From NCBI GenBank assembly GCA_943327015.2, contig CALPVM020000104.1, positions 1-7,599 on the forward strand: 7,599 nt of DNA. Reading direction: 5' to 3'. A model generated the notes under the pieces. The model did not search any database. It was not told where the DNA came from and saw only the letters and a list, made by a program, of their open reading frames with translations. Every line of letters begins with the position of its first letter. Position 1 is the stretch's first letter. Shown here in pieces: positions 1 to 6,036 of the stretch. The stretch is from Akkermansia muciniphila (lineage in GTDB: Bacteria; Pseudomonadota; Gammaproteobacteria; Burkholderiales; Burkholderiaceae_C). Made by a program: the position numbers and the translations under genes.

Positions 1-21
1 AAAAACCATATGAAATCTCCG

Positions 22-90
22 TGGACATCGTTGGACACTAATCATTGATTTTAAAGGATAAATTTGTCCACCGAAGTCCAGAAAAGTCCA
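22..90. repeat. Phased TGGAC/GTCCA repeats, integrase arm-type sites
   Basis: Five copies of one pentamer are set out with helical phasing. TGGAC occurs at 22-26 and 32-36. Its reverse complement GTCCA occurs at 66-70, 76-80 and 86-90. Each set is spaced exactly 10 bp start to start. Short, direct, helically phased repeats beside a tRNA-like core are what the arm-binding domain of tyrosine-recombinase integrases recognises at phage and island ends; that is general knowledge of the family. No integrase gene is in the window, so assignment to an integration junction is inference. If correct, the mobile element lies to the left (before position 1) and the arms belong to it. Confidence 0.5.
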
Positions 91-109
91 CATTCCACGC
101 ATTCACACT

Positions 110-135
110 GCAGGGGTCGCAAGTTCGAAGTCCCC
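110..135 (+). other. tRNA-3'-end-like block, putative attachment-site core
   Basis: The stretch GGTCGCAAGTTCGAAG (115-130) followed by TCCCC looks like the variable loop and T-loop of a tRNA gene, the usual crossover core for tyrosine-recombinase islands. No D-arm or anticodon arm lies to the left, the T-stem does not pair properly, and the T-loop ends in G where a pyrimidine is normal. It is therefore not a working tRNA, but it fits a duplicated or imperfect 3' tRNA fragment of the kind found at attR. With the arm-type repeats to its left, the core in this orientation places the island to the left and the older chromosome to the right. It could also be a chance resemblance. Confidence 0.38.
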
Positions 136-154
136 GTTTTGTCCCCAAATGTCT

Positions 155-179
155 ATCCATTCACAATGTGGAGATGGAT
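155..179. repeat. Short inverted repeat ATCCAT/ATGGAT
   Basis: ATCCAT at 155-160 pairs with ATGGAT at 174-179. Inside the loop, CACA (162-165) and TGTG (167-170) form a second small palindrome. It lies between the att-like core and an orphan -10 element. There is no T-tract, so it is not an intrinsic terminator. It may be a protein site or an island-end feature. Confidence 0.3.
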
Positions 180-186
180 TAGACCT

Positions 187-200
187 GCTCCCTATAATAC
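187..200 (+). promoter_or_regulatory. Orphan perfect -10 element (TATAAT)
   Basis: TATAAT at 193-198 sits in the context CTCCCTATAATACG, which resembles the -10 region of rRNA-type promoters. No -35 close to TTGACA is visible 16-18 bp upstream (GAGATG at 171-176). It lies about 200 bp before the first lipoprotein gene, so it could give a long leader, drive an unseen RNA, or be inert. Confidence 0.25.
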
Positions 201-394
201 GATGCAAATTCATTGACTGTCGCTCACGCCACGCCTGATGCATTGGCTTAACGGGTAAAGCGCCATGCTGCACAACTGTCAGCGCTGAATGCCACTCACG
301 GTCTGAAGCTGAGCAGGTGCTGCGATTGGAAAAGAAAGTAAAGCTATGAATATGCTACATTAGATTGCAATTCAACGTAACCAGACACTTTCTT
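199..394. other. Non-coding leader upstream of the lipoprotein operon
   Basis: I see no convincing gene, tRNA or small ORF here. A perfect 8-bp palindrome CAGCGCTG lies at 280-287. A weak promoter-like set (TTGGAA at 326-331, TATGCT at 351-356, 19-bp spacing) is too poor to call. There is no Shine-Dalgarno sequence ahead of the ATG at 395. Together with the att-like region, the window has no gene before 395. Confidence 0.5.
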
Positions 395-1063
395 ATGAAC
401 CAAATTTCAAAATTCACACTTTCACTTGTTGCTTTAGTCGCTTTCACTGGTTGTGCTACTACAGAGCGATCAACAGCCATCGAGTCGCAAAAAGTGCAGG
501 TTGCTGATGTTCCTTATTTGGGCAAAAGAATCCCTGTTTCAATTGGTAAGTTTGAGAATAAATCCACATTTCAGCGTGGTATTTTTAGCGATGGTGTTGA
601 TCGGTTGGGTAACCAGGCTAAAACAATTCTCATTGCCCATCTAAACCAGTCCAACCGTTTTGGCGTTCTTGACAGAGAAAACATGGCCGAAGCTAAGCAG
701 GAAGCATCCATTAAAAAACAAGAGCAACAATTAAAAGGGGCTGATTTTCTGGTAACTGGTGATGTTACTGAATTTGGCCGTAAAGAAGTAGGTGATCAAC
801 AATTTTTCGGAATTCTTGGTAGAGGTAAAGAGCAGATTGCCTACGCAAAAGTAACCATTAATGTAGTTAATGCTACTACATCCGAAGTGGTTTACTCGGT
901 TCAAGGTGCGGGCGAATACGCTCTTTCCAATCGTGAGATTGTAGGTTTTGGCAGCACAGCAAGTTATGACGCAACCTTGAATGGCAAAGTTCTTGATTTC
1001 GCTGTCAGGCAGGCGGTGGATAGTCTTGCAAGAGGCGTAGACGCAGGCGCATTAAAGAACTAA
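395..1063 (+). CDS. CsgG/HfaB-family outer-membrane lipoprotein
   Basis: A 222-residue lipoprotein. Residues 1-20 are a type II signal peptide with lipobox FTGC (Cys20). The mature part matches the CsgG/HfaB family (PF03783), with RIPVSIGKFENKS near 45-57, a helical domain with DRENMAEAKQE near 93-103, and GADFLVTGDVTEFG near 115-128. The two stretches at about 129-160 and 167-195 correspond to the membrane beta-hairpin regions of CsgG. Escherichia coli CsgG is an oligomeric outer-membrane pore that exports curli; this protein is shorter and no curli gene is nearby, so its substrate is unknown. A TTG at 365 could add ten residues, but ATG 395 gives a textbook signal peptide; neither has a clear ribosome site. 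It is first gene of a three-lipoprotein operon, 4 bp before the next. Confidence 0.88.
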   Translation: MNQISKFTLSLVALVAFTGCATTERSTAIESQKVQVADVPYLGKRIPVSIGKFENKSTFQRGIFSDGVDRLGNQAKTILIAHLNQSNRFGVLDRENMAEAKQEASIKKQEQQLKGADFLVTGDVTEFGRKEVGDQQFFGILGRGKEQIAYAKVTINVVNATTSEVVYSVQGAGEYALSNREIVGFGSTASYDATLNGKVLDFAVRQAVDSLARGVDAGALKN

Positions 1064-1067
1064 CGCC

Positions 1068-1418
1068 ATGAATTATGTAAATAATTTATTTATTACGACT
1101 GTTGTATTAGCTTTATCCGGATGTGCCAATACCAACAAAGAGCTATACAGTTGGGGCACTTACGAGCCGCAAGTTTATTCGTACTTTAAAGGTGAATCTC
1201 CAGAAAAGCAGATTGATGTATTGGAAAAACATCTCGCAGAAGTTAAAGCCGATGGCGAAACACCACCTCCTGGCTTTTATGCGCACCTTGGCTTGCTTTA
1301 CAGCAAGGTCGGGAGAGAGTCTGAAATGAAAACAATGTTTGACATGGAGAAAAATTTATTTCCCGAGTCAGCTGTTTTTATCGACAACATCAATAATGGT
1401 TTCAAGGTCGCAAAATGA
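1068..1418 (+). CDS. DUF4810 small lipoprotein
   Basis: A 116-residue lipoprotein with an N-terminal signal and lipobox LSGC (Cys19). The segment LYSWGTYEPQVYSYFKG at about 26-42 is the hallmark of the DUF4810 family (PF16068). The rest is predicted helical, with PEKQIDVLEKHLAEV near 45-59 and a GLLYSKVGRESEMKTMF stretch near 75-91 that looks like a helical-hairpin (TPR-like) element. Molecular function is not established for the family. Its fixed place between a CsgG-like and a DUF799 lipoprotein suggests a periplasmic accessory or partner subunit of one outer-membrane assembly; that is inference. It starts 4 bp after the upstream stop with no strong ribosome site, and its stop overlaps the next start in an ATGA, so translation of all three genes is probably coupled. 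Confidence 0.85.
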   Translation: MNYVNNLFITTVVLALSGCANTNKELYSWGTYEPQVYSYFKGESPEKQIDVLEKHLAEVKADGETPPPGFYAHLGLLYSKVGRESEMKTMFDMEKNLFPESAVFIDNINNGFKVAK

Positions 1419-2065
1419 GAAGACTTATGTATGTGTTGATGTTATTGTCACTGGCTCTTACCGTTGGTTGTGCTACCAGAAAGTCATACGACTATACCGA
1501 GTATAAAACTTCAGATCCTAAGTCAATATTAATACTGCCCCCTAAAAATAGTACTCCGGATGTTAAAGCTTCATACAGCTTATATTCACATACTCAAAGG
1601 CCACTTTCTGAGGCTGGTTATTATGTTTTTCCTATTGCCTTGGTAGACGAAACATTCAAAAACAATGGTTTAACGGTTATTGATGATATTCATCTGGTCG
1701 ATACCGCTAAGCTGTACCAAATATTCGGAGCAGATGCGGCTCTTTATATTGATATCAAGGAATACGGTACAAAGTATTACATCGTAAAAAGTGCTTCGGT
1801 TGTAACCGCGCAGGGGCGACTGGTCGACTTAAAGAGTGGTAATTTGTTGTGGGAGGGCAGTGCTACCGCATCCAGTGAAGAGGGCAAAGACAACCAAGGT
1901 GGTTTGGCAGGTATGCTCATTAGCGCTATTGTTGATCAGGTTGTCGGCTCAGTGTTTGACAAAAGCTACAGTGTTTCGGCAATTACAACCAATCGCTTGT
2001 TATCACCCATGAAGCATGATGGCGTTTTGTACGGCCCTCGAAGCCGCTTGTATAAAAGCAAGTAA
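1415..2065 (+). CDS. DUF799 (GNA1162-family) lipoprotein
   Basis: A 216-residue lipoprotein with a signal peptide ending in lipobox TVGC (Cys19). Family landmarks of DUF799 (PF05643) are present in order: SILILPPKNSTPDVKASY near 37-54, PLSEAGYYVFPIALVDETF near 63-81, FGADAALYIDIKEYG near 104-118, SGNLLWEGSA near 141-150, and a C-terminal GPRSRLY near 207-213. The family includes the Neisseria surface antigen GNA1162, whose fold has been likened to the TolB N-terminal and LpoB-type domain. A role as periplasmic partner of the CsgG-like pore is inferred from gene order. The start overlaps the DUF4810 stop (ATGA at 1415-1418). No terminator is visible in the 41 bp before the convergent photolyase stop, so read-through is possible in both directions. 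Confidence 0.9.
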   Translation: MRRLMYVLMLLSLALTVGCATRKSYDYTEYKTSDPKSILILPPKNSTPDVKASYSLYSHTQRPLSEAGYYVFPIALVDETFKNNGLTVIDDIHLVDTAKLYQIFGADAALYIDIKEYGTKYYIVKSASVVTAQGRLVDLKSGNLLWEGSATASSEEGKDNQGGLAGMLISAIVDQVVGSVFDKSYSVSAITTNRLLSPMKHDGVLYGPRSRLYKSK

Positions 2066-2106
2066 TCCTTCGATTTGCTAGTTCTTTGGTTGGCGCAAGA
2101 CCCTGA

Positions 2107-3312
2107 TCACGCGTTAAACTCTAACTGTATACCGGTCTTCTTCCACCACTGTGCAAAACTTGCACAGTACGCAGGTACCGGTTTAAAAAGTTCGGGAGCA
2201 TCAAGAGCTAAAGCTGTAGTGCAGCCACCATTGCGTTCCAGTCTATTTTGGAGTTCGGTCATTGCACCGTTTACATGTGGCTCTGATTGCCACTGCACAG
2301 AGCGCGCTGTGCTAAGCGATGCCACCACTTCTTGCACGCTGCCCCACCAAAGTTGCTCGGCTTGCGTTTGCATACCTTCCCGTACAAAGTTCCAACGGCG
2401 TGTACTCCATGGGGTATTTGAATGGCATTCAATAAGACCTATTCCAATACAAATACTGTTGGTGGTTTTGACGTGCAGAGGTGTTCCTAATGACCATGGG
2501 TGAACTAACCAGACATCACGGCCAGTTACAACGGTAGCATCTGGTTTTTGCCATTCCATACCTAAGGGTTTAACGCCTGTGTCAGGTTGGCCCATGCCTG
2601 CACTGGCGTACGAGGGTGGCAAGTCATACTTTATCGCTTCGGCTGACAAAGCATATTGGTGCATTATTTCGTAACTGGTGTCTAAAACAGTACCAGGGCT
2701 ATGCCATGGTACAGGTGCATATTTGGCTATGTTGTCAGCATTAAACAAATAGGGCTTGTTGCTGTTGGTGCCTGCTACCCATTGCCAGCTTAAGTGGTTA
2801 CTCGCCAAGTCGCCATCCAGTAGGTGAGCCAACATCCATTGTGCGCCCGCGTGCCAGTGCACCTTGCGTAAATGAACCAGATAACTAGCCAGCCACATGC
2901 GGGCGTGGTTATGCACATAGCCGGTTTCGTACAAAGATCGTACCGCCAAATCAATGGCTGGAATGCCGGTTCTGGCTTCTAAAAAATCGTCAGGAATTTT
3001 TTGTTGGTAGACGGTTTCCGGGTGTAGCCCCTTGCGTAGCGACTGTTCAATGCCTTGACCAAGATGAGACCACACATGACGGTAGTAACCACGCCAGCCT
3101 AGCTCAAATACCAATTTGTGTTGGGCGTTGAGTGGGTGTCTTTTATGTACCGCCAAGTACACGTCTGCCAAGCTTAAAAAACCGTGTGTGAGGTAGGGCG
3201 AGAGCCGGGTTACCGCACCTTCCAATGCGTTGCGAGTGCGGGCGTAGGCATCAGGTTGTACAGCGGAAAGTCGGGCTTGGGCAGCTTGCAGGGTGGGTTC
3301 AAATAGACTCAT
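2107..3312 (-). CDS. Short photolyase/cryptochrome-like FAD protein with a C-terminal alpha/beta domain
   Basis: A 401-residue flavoprotein of the photolyase/cryptochrome superfamily. Residues 1-200 are the FAD-binding catalytic domain (PF03441): RLSPYLTHGFLS (36-47), FELGWRGYY (69-77), TGIPAIDLAVRSL (115-127), HNHARMWLASYL (134-145), DGDLASNHLSWQWVAGT (166-182) and KPYLFNADN (186-194). Against E. coli photolyase I match Glu274 to Glu70, Asn378 to Asn172, Trp359 to Trp153 and Trp382 to Trp176; Trp306 becomes Tyr132. There is no N-terminal antenna domain. Residues about 264-401 look alpha/beta instead, with DVWLVHPWSLG (266-276), SICIGIGLIE (286-295) and a PWSTRRWNFV helix (301-310). The start at 3312 overlaps the DUF3429 stop (ATGA) and begins the domain cleanly; a longer in-frame start at 3531 would run through the membrane gene. 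Light-driven DNA repair is likely, signalling possible. Confidence 0.85.
   Translation of the reverse strand: MSLFEPTLQAAQARLSAVQPDAYARTRNALEGAVTRLSPYLTHGFLSLADVYLAVHKRHPLNAQHKLVFELGWRGYYRHVWSHLGQGIEQSLRKGLHPETVYQQKIPDDFLEARTGIPAIDLAVRSLYETGYVHNHARMWLASYLVHLRKVHWHAGAQWMLAHLLDGDLASNHLSWQWVAGTNSNKPYLFNADNIAKYAPVPWHSPGTVLDTSYEIMHQYALSAEAIKYDLPPSYASAGMGQPDTGVKPLGMEWQKPDATVVTGRDVWLVHPWSLGTPLHVKTTNSICIGIGLIECHSNTPWSTRRWNFVREGMQTQAEQLWWGSVQEVVASLSTARSVQWQSEPHVNGAMTELQNRLERNGGCTTALALDAPELFKPVPAYCASFAQWWKKTGIQLEFNA
2131..2182. repeat. Nested inverted repeat at the 3' end of the photolyase gene
   Basis: ACTGTGCAA (2148-2156) and TTGCACAGT (2160-2168) form a perfect 9-bp stem around a 3-nt loop. Outside them, ACCGGT occurs at 2131-2136 and again at 2177-2182; being self-complementary, the two copies can pair as an outer 6-bp stem. 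The structure lies inside coding sequence (roughly residues 377-394 of the photolyase). It lacks a T-tract on either strand, so it is not a standard terminator, but it could stabilise or attenuate the 3' end of either convergent transcript. Confidence 0.5.
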
Positions 3313-3785
3313 GCTACCGGTTTTACACCCAAGGACGCTACCACACATGCAAAAGAGGCAACTGCTGTAAGTGCCAAGCGCATGCCCATCCAAGTTTTTA
3401 AACCAAACCGTGGGTACACACGCCAGTCGACTGCAAAGCAAACCCACAAACCTATAGCAATTAGCCATAACCCTGTAGTTGAACCCGCCATCAAAGCCAC
3501 CCATGACCATAGACTTGGAATAACCCCCCACGCAAGCATGGTGGCAGGCGGCATGGGAGATTCTCGCAATGCCAGTCCCCAGTGGATGGCACCCAAAAAG
3601 CTCAATATGGTTGCGCCATACGCTAGTAACGCGAAAATTAAACTATTTTGTAGTGCACCTTTTGCAAGTAAAGACACAAAAGCCAAGAAAGCAAACGGCA
3701 CCAAACCAAAATAGCCTAGAACCCAACCTTCTCTGGAGGGGGGTACTAAAGACTTCCGTAAAGCTGAAAACGACAAAAATTTCAT
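3309..3785 (-). CDS. DUF3429 integral membrane protein
   Basis: A 158-residue inner-membrane protein matching DUF3429 (PF11911). About five hydrophobic segments are visible, near residues 22-42, 46-70, 84-100, 103-118 and 133-153. Family landmarks are LGYFGLVPF (23-31), SFLGAIHWG (62-70), a polar FAVDW (117-121) and WMGMRLALT (132-140). The biochemical function is unknown. It is the first gene of a two-gene operon, its TGA overlapping the ATG of the photolyase gene, so the two are almost certainly co-translated; a membrane role tied to light or flavin physiology is only a guess from that. An in-frame stop lies two codons before the ATG at 3785, which fixes this as the first ATG available. No Shine-Dalgarno sequence precedes it. 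It is divergent from the AraC-family gene across 142 bp. Confidence 0.85.
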   Translation of the reverse strand: MKFLSFSALRKSLVPPSREGWVLGYFGLVPFAFLAFVSLLAKGALQNSLIFALLAYGATILSFLGAIHWGLALRESPMPPATMLAWGVIPSLWSWVALMAGSTTGLWLIAIGLWVCFAVDWRVYPRFGLKTWMGMRLALTAVASFACVVASLGVKPVA

Positions 3786-3820
3786 GGCATTTTAATTGTT
3801 GGGGTAACTGAGGTATTTTG

Positions 3821-3862
3821 ACGCAATAAAGAGCGCATAAAGTGGTTCGCGCGCATCAAAGT
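3821..3862 (+). promoter_or_regulatory. Direct repeats in the divergent region, candidate AraC-type operator
   Basis: GCGCATAAAGT at 3833-3843 and GCGCATCAAAGT at 3851-3862 are the same sequence apart from one inserted base. They start 18 bp apart, with the AAAGT halves 19 bp apart. A third, weaker copy, ACGCAATAAAGA, is at 3821-3832. AraC-family regulators typically bind direct repeats about two helical turns apart. The repeats end 5 bp before a possible -35 of the AraC-family gene and also lie upstream of the DUF3429 start. Binding by the neighbouring regulator is inference. Confidence 0.45.
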
Positions 3863-3867
3863 CAGGG

Positions 3868-3895
3868 TTTACCACCTCCACACTGACTGCATAAC
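3868..3895 (+). promoter_or_regulatory. Possible sigma-70 promoter of the AraC-family gene
   Basis: TTTACC at 3868-3873 and CATAAC at 3890-3895 are separated by 16 bp, each matching the consensus at four of six positions. Transcription would begin near 3902 and leave a short leader before ATG 3928. AGTCAG (3860-3865) and CTGACT (3883-3888) form a 6-bp inverted repeat spanning the -35, which could be an operator. Confidence 0.35.
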
Positions 3896-3927
3896 TAGAG
3901 CAAACTGAAAATCTAACAAATAACACC

Positions 3928-4794
3928 ATGACTATTGATCTGTCTAGCGCACCATTTTTGTCGCATGCGCCATCCCGCTATTTTCAGCCAGTCCCTGAAC
4001 TGGCGGGTTGTGTGCGCGTCGTAGTAGGGCGCAATACAGTCGGTTGGGATTTGGATGAAAACGCAAGACTGAACTATTTGCCTGCCTTGCTTACCTGTTG
4101 TTTAACCTGGGTAGTAGAGGGTGCGTTACAAATTAAAACCAAAGGGTACCGCCGTGCCATGTCCCGCATGGCGTTTACTGGGCCACAGACTTTGCCAGCT
4201 ATCACGGCCAATGTAGGGCAGGTACACTTAATGGGGGTGATGATTTACCCTGATGCATTCCACCGCATGACGGGCATTTACCCTGGTGATTTGGTAAATC
4301 GTACGGTGCCGATGCAAGAGATATTACCCAAAGACTGGATGGATTGGGCGCATGCCGTTATGCTCTCGCCCACTGACGAGCAGCGCTACGAATGTATTAC
4401 CGAGTTTTTAGTGAAGCGTTGGACGTCGTGCAAAGATCCTCGAATCAAGATAGGTCCTTCATTTCAAGACTGGATCAACAGACTTGAAAAAACCGTCGGC
4501 AACGGACGAGGCCAACGTCAGGCCGAGCGTCTGGTCAAGCGTTTAACGGGACAAAATATGCGTGGTCTGCAAGGGGTGGCGCGTGCCGAGCAGGCGTTTT
4601 TTTATGCATTCCAAGGCCTGCTTCGGGGCGAATTATCCTGGCGTGAAGTTGCGTTACAAAGTGGCTTTGCAGATCAGCCACATTTGTGCCGGGAGACGAA
4701 AAGGTTTTGTGGTTTTAGCCCGGACGAAATAAAAAATGGAATGCTCAACGATGAGGCTTTTTGGATCTACCGACTCTGGGCTAGTGCGTTCTAG
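3928..4794 (+). CDS. AraC-family transcriptional regulator
   Basis: A 288-residue cytoplasmic DNA-binding regulator. The C-terminal third is an AraC/XylS double helix-turn-helix: GRGQRQAERLVKRLTGQNMR (193-212) fits the first-helix region and the linker, and SWREVALQSGFADQPHLCRE (237-256) with FCGFSPDEI (260-268) is the strongly conserved second helix-turn-helix, including the GF-DQ-H and SP signatures. The N-terminal 150 residues (YFQPVPELAGCVRVVVG at 18-34, LPALLTCCLTWVVEG at 51-65) resemble the sensor-like N-domain (DUF6597 type) seen in many such regulators; the ligand is unknown. The start has no Shine-Dalgarno sequence. It is divergent from the DUF3429-photolyase operon, with direct repeats between, so autoregulation or control of that operon is plausible. 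The secreted hydrolase downstream is another possible target. Confidence 0.9.
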   Translation: MTIDLSSAPFLSHAPSRYFQPVPELAGCVRVVVGRNTVGWDLDENARLNYLPALLTCCLTWVVEGALQIKTKGYRRAMSRMAFTGPQTLPAITANVGQVHLMGVMIYPDAFHRMTGIYPGDLVNRTVPMQEILPKDWMDWAHAVMLSPTDEQRYECITEFLVKRWTSCKDPRIKIGPSFQDWINRLEKTVGNGRGQRQAERLVKRLTGQNMRGLQGVARAEQAFFYAFQGLLRGELSWREVALQSGFADQPHLCRETKRFCGFSPDEIKNGMLNDEAFWIYRLWASAF

Positions 4795-4807
4795 GGTTTG
4801 TACTAGG

Positions 4808-4835
4808 TGGACATGTCGTAAACGTTCAATACGAT
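4808..4835 (+). promoter_or_regulatory. Possible sigma-70 promoter of the secreted hydrolase gene
   Basis: TGGACA at 4808-4813 (five of six to TTGACA) and TACGAT at 4830-4835 (four of six to TATAAT) are 16 bp apart. The site lies just after the AraC-family stop and about 60 bp before the hydrolase start. No terminator separates the two genes, so the hydrolase could also be read through from upstream. Confidence 0.4.
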
Positions 4836-4880
4836 GATTTCACTGCCATTTACCATTCAGACAACACTTAACCAACCCTT

Positions 4881-4886
4881 AAAAGG
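4881..4886 (+). promoter_or_regulatory. Ribosome binding site deciding the hydrolase start
   Basis: AAAAGG lies 8 nt before ATG 4895. This favours ATG 4895 over the in-frame GTG at 4886, which would overlap the site itself. It is the only clear Shine-Dalgarno-like sequence I see ahead of a first gene in this window. Confidence 0.5.
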
Positions 4887-4894
4887 TGCACAAC

Positions 4895-5995
4895 ATGAAA
4901 CGAATCTTAAGCCTGCTAGGTCTGCTACTCGCCCTGATTTCCGGTCAAATCCATGCCCGAACTTTGAACGATGTAGACGTTATTCTGATTCGTGGTTATA
5001 CGCCTGTTGTATTGTTTGATGCGTCTATGCCCAAATACGGTGATTCTGCATTTAGCAGTTTTTGGGAAAAGCAAGACGAATCATATTGGAACTATTACAA
5101 AAACACTTTGCTTCCTGGCAATAAAGGCCGCGTAGTAAGTATTCCCTGGTCTTCCAAAGACCGTTTAAACAAAGGCATTGTGCGTAGTGTGGCAGAACGC
5201 ATTAAGGCCGAAATGGCCAAAGGCTTGTGCGCTAACAAGTGTGTAATGATTACCCACTCTACAGGTGGACTGGTGGCAGATCACTTATTGTCCAGTGCTT
5301 TGGATAGCCGGGGTTCAAGTTACGATTACTCTGAAATTGCAAGTAAAGTGGTGGTGGTTATAGATCTGGCATCTGCCGCTGGTGGCTCTGAGGTGGGTGC
5401 TTTAGCACGTGATGTGGCTTACGGTGTAGGTTGTTCTAATATCATTACCCAAAAAATCATGGGCTTTATATTTAAAGGAGTTAACTGCGGCGCGGGCGAA
5501 GATTCCATCGGCGTAACTAACGATCTGGTGCCCACCCGCGCTCGCCAATTGAATGGTTCACAATCTACCTACACTCCTACTTTAATGGTGGCAGGCGAGG
5601 GTACCGCAGCTTGGTTTGGACCGATTACGCACCTTATTTTGCCCGGTAACGATGACTCCGTTGTAGCTATGCACTCCACCTGTGGTTCCAACTCACCCGC
5701 CGCCGTAGACAGCTGCTCTGCCACCATGAAACCTAATGGCGAACTTGCTAAAGTCAGCGCACCCAAAGGTTTGTATGCAGCCCATTACCCCTGGATCATG
5801 ACTGGCGAAGAACATAACGACATGGTAAAGGGTAAAGCGTCACCCCGTGAAACACTGGTTACTCGCACCTATGGTAACTTTGCAGAAGTAAATTCTTCAA
5901 CTGGCTTCTGGATTTTTAAAACCAACTACCGCCGTATAGATGGCGATGAAGGCAAGACATCCGGCCAAATTATTAAACAGTACTTCAGTTTTTGA
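4895..5995 (+). CDS. Secreted alpha/beta-hydrolase (lipase/esterase-like)
   Basis: A 366-residue exported protein. Residues 1-21 form a Sec signal peptide with predicted cleavage after IHA. The mature part has an alpha/beta-hydrolase plan: strand DVDVILIRGYTP (26-37, where the oxyanion-hole region is expected), strand RVVSIPW (79-85), and nucleophile elbow VMITHSTGGL (117-126) with Ser122 as probable nucleophile. The first glycine of the usual GxSxG is replaced by Thr120. An acid is likely at Asp253 or Asp254 in GNDDSVVAMHS, and the histidine is plausibly His307 in GEEHND. Six cysteines in the mature part (112, 116, 180, 198, 263, 274) fit disulfides in the periplasm or outside. Substrate cannot be told; ester or lipid hydrolysis is the family default. 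It stands alone, ended by a strong terminator. Confidence 0.78.
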   Translation: MKRILSLLGLLLALISGQIHARTLNDVDVILIRGYTPVVLFDASMPKYGDSAFSSFWEKQDESYWNYYKNTLLPGNKGRVVSIPWSSKDRLNKGIVRSVAERIKAEMAKGLCANKCVMITHSTGGLVADHLLSSALDSRGSSYDYSEIASKVVVVIDLASAAGGSEVGALARDVAYGVGCSNIITQKIMGFIFKGVNCGAGEDSIGVTNDLVPTRARQLNGSQSTYTPTLMVAGEGTAAWFGPITHLILPGNDDSVVAMHSTCGSNSPAAVDSCSATMKPNGELAKVSAPKGLYAAHYPWIMTGEEHNDMVKGKASPRETLVTRTYGNFAEVNSSTGFWIFKTNYRRIDGDEGKTSGQIIKQYFSF

Positions 5996-6036
5996 TGGTG
6001 TACCTGTGTGGCAGTCAATGTGCTGCCCACAATTTT

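Noticed and set aside
241..330. Possible tRNA (GGCTTAACGGGTAAAGCG looks like a D-arm)
   Set aside because: No T-arm with a GTTCRA loop or closing acceptor stem follows, and the anticodon arm does not fold.
453..644. Plus-strand open frame of 63 codons inside the CsgG-like gene
   Set aside because: It is out of frame with a well-supported lipoprotein and has no start signal or domain.
2075..2503. Open frame of 142 codons on the plus strand
   Set aside because: It lies antisense to the C-terminal half of the photolyase, has no ribosome site and an unlikely, cysteine-rich composition with no recognisable domain; it is a shadow frame.
3313..3531. N-terminal extension of the photolyase by 73 residues
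   Set aside because: It would run through the DUF3429 coding sequence in another frame and adds low-quality sequence; the ATG at 3312 in the ATGA overlap begins the conserved domain.
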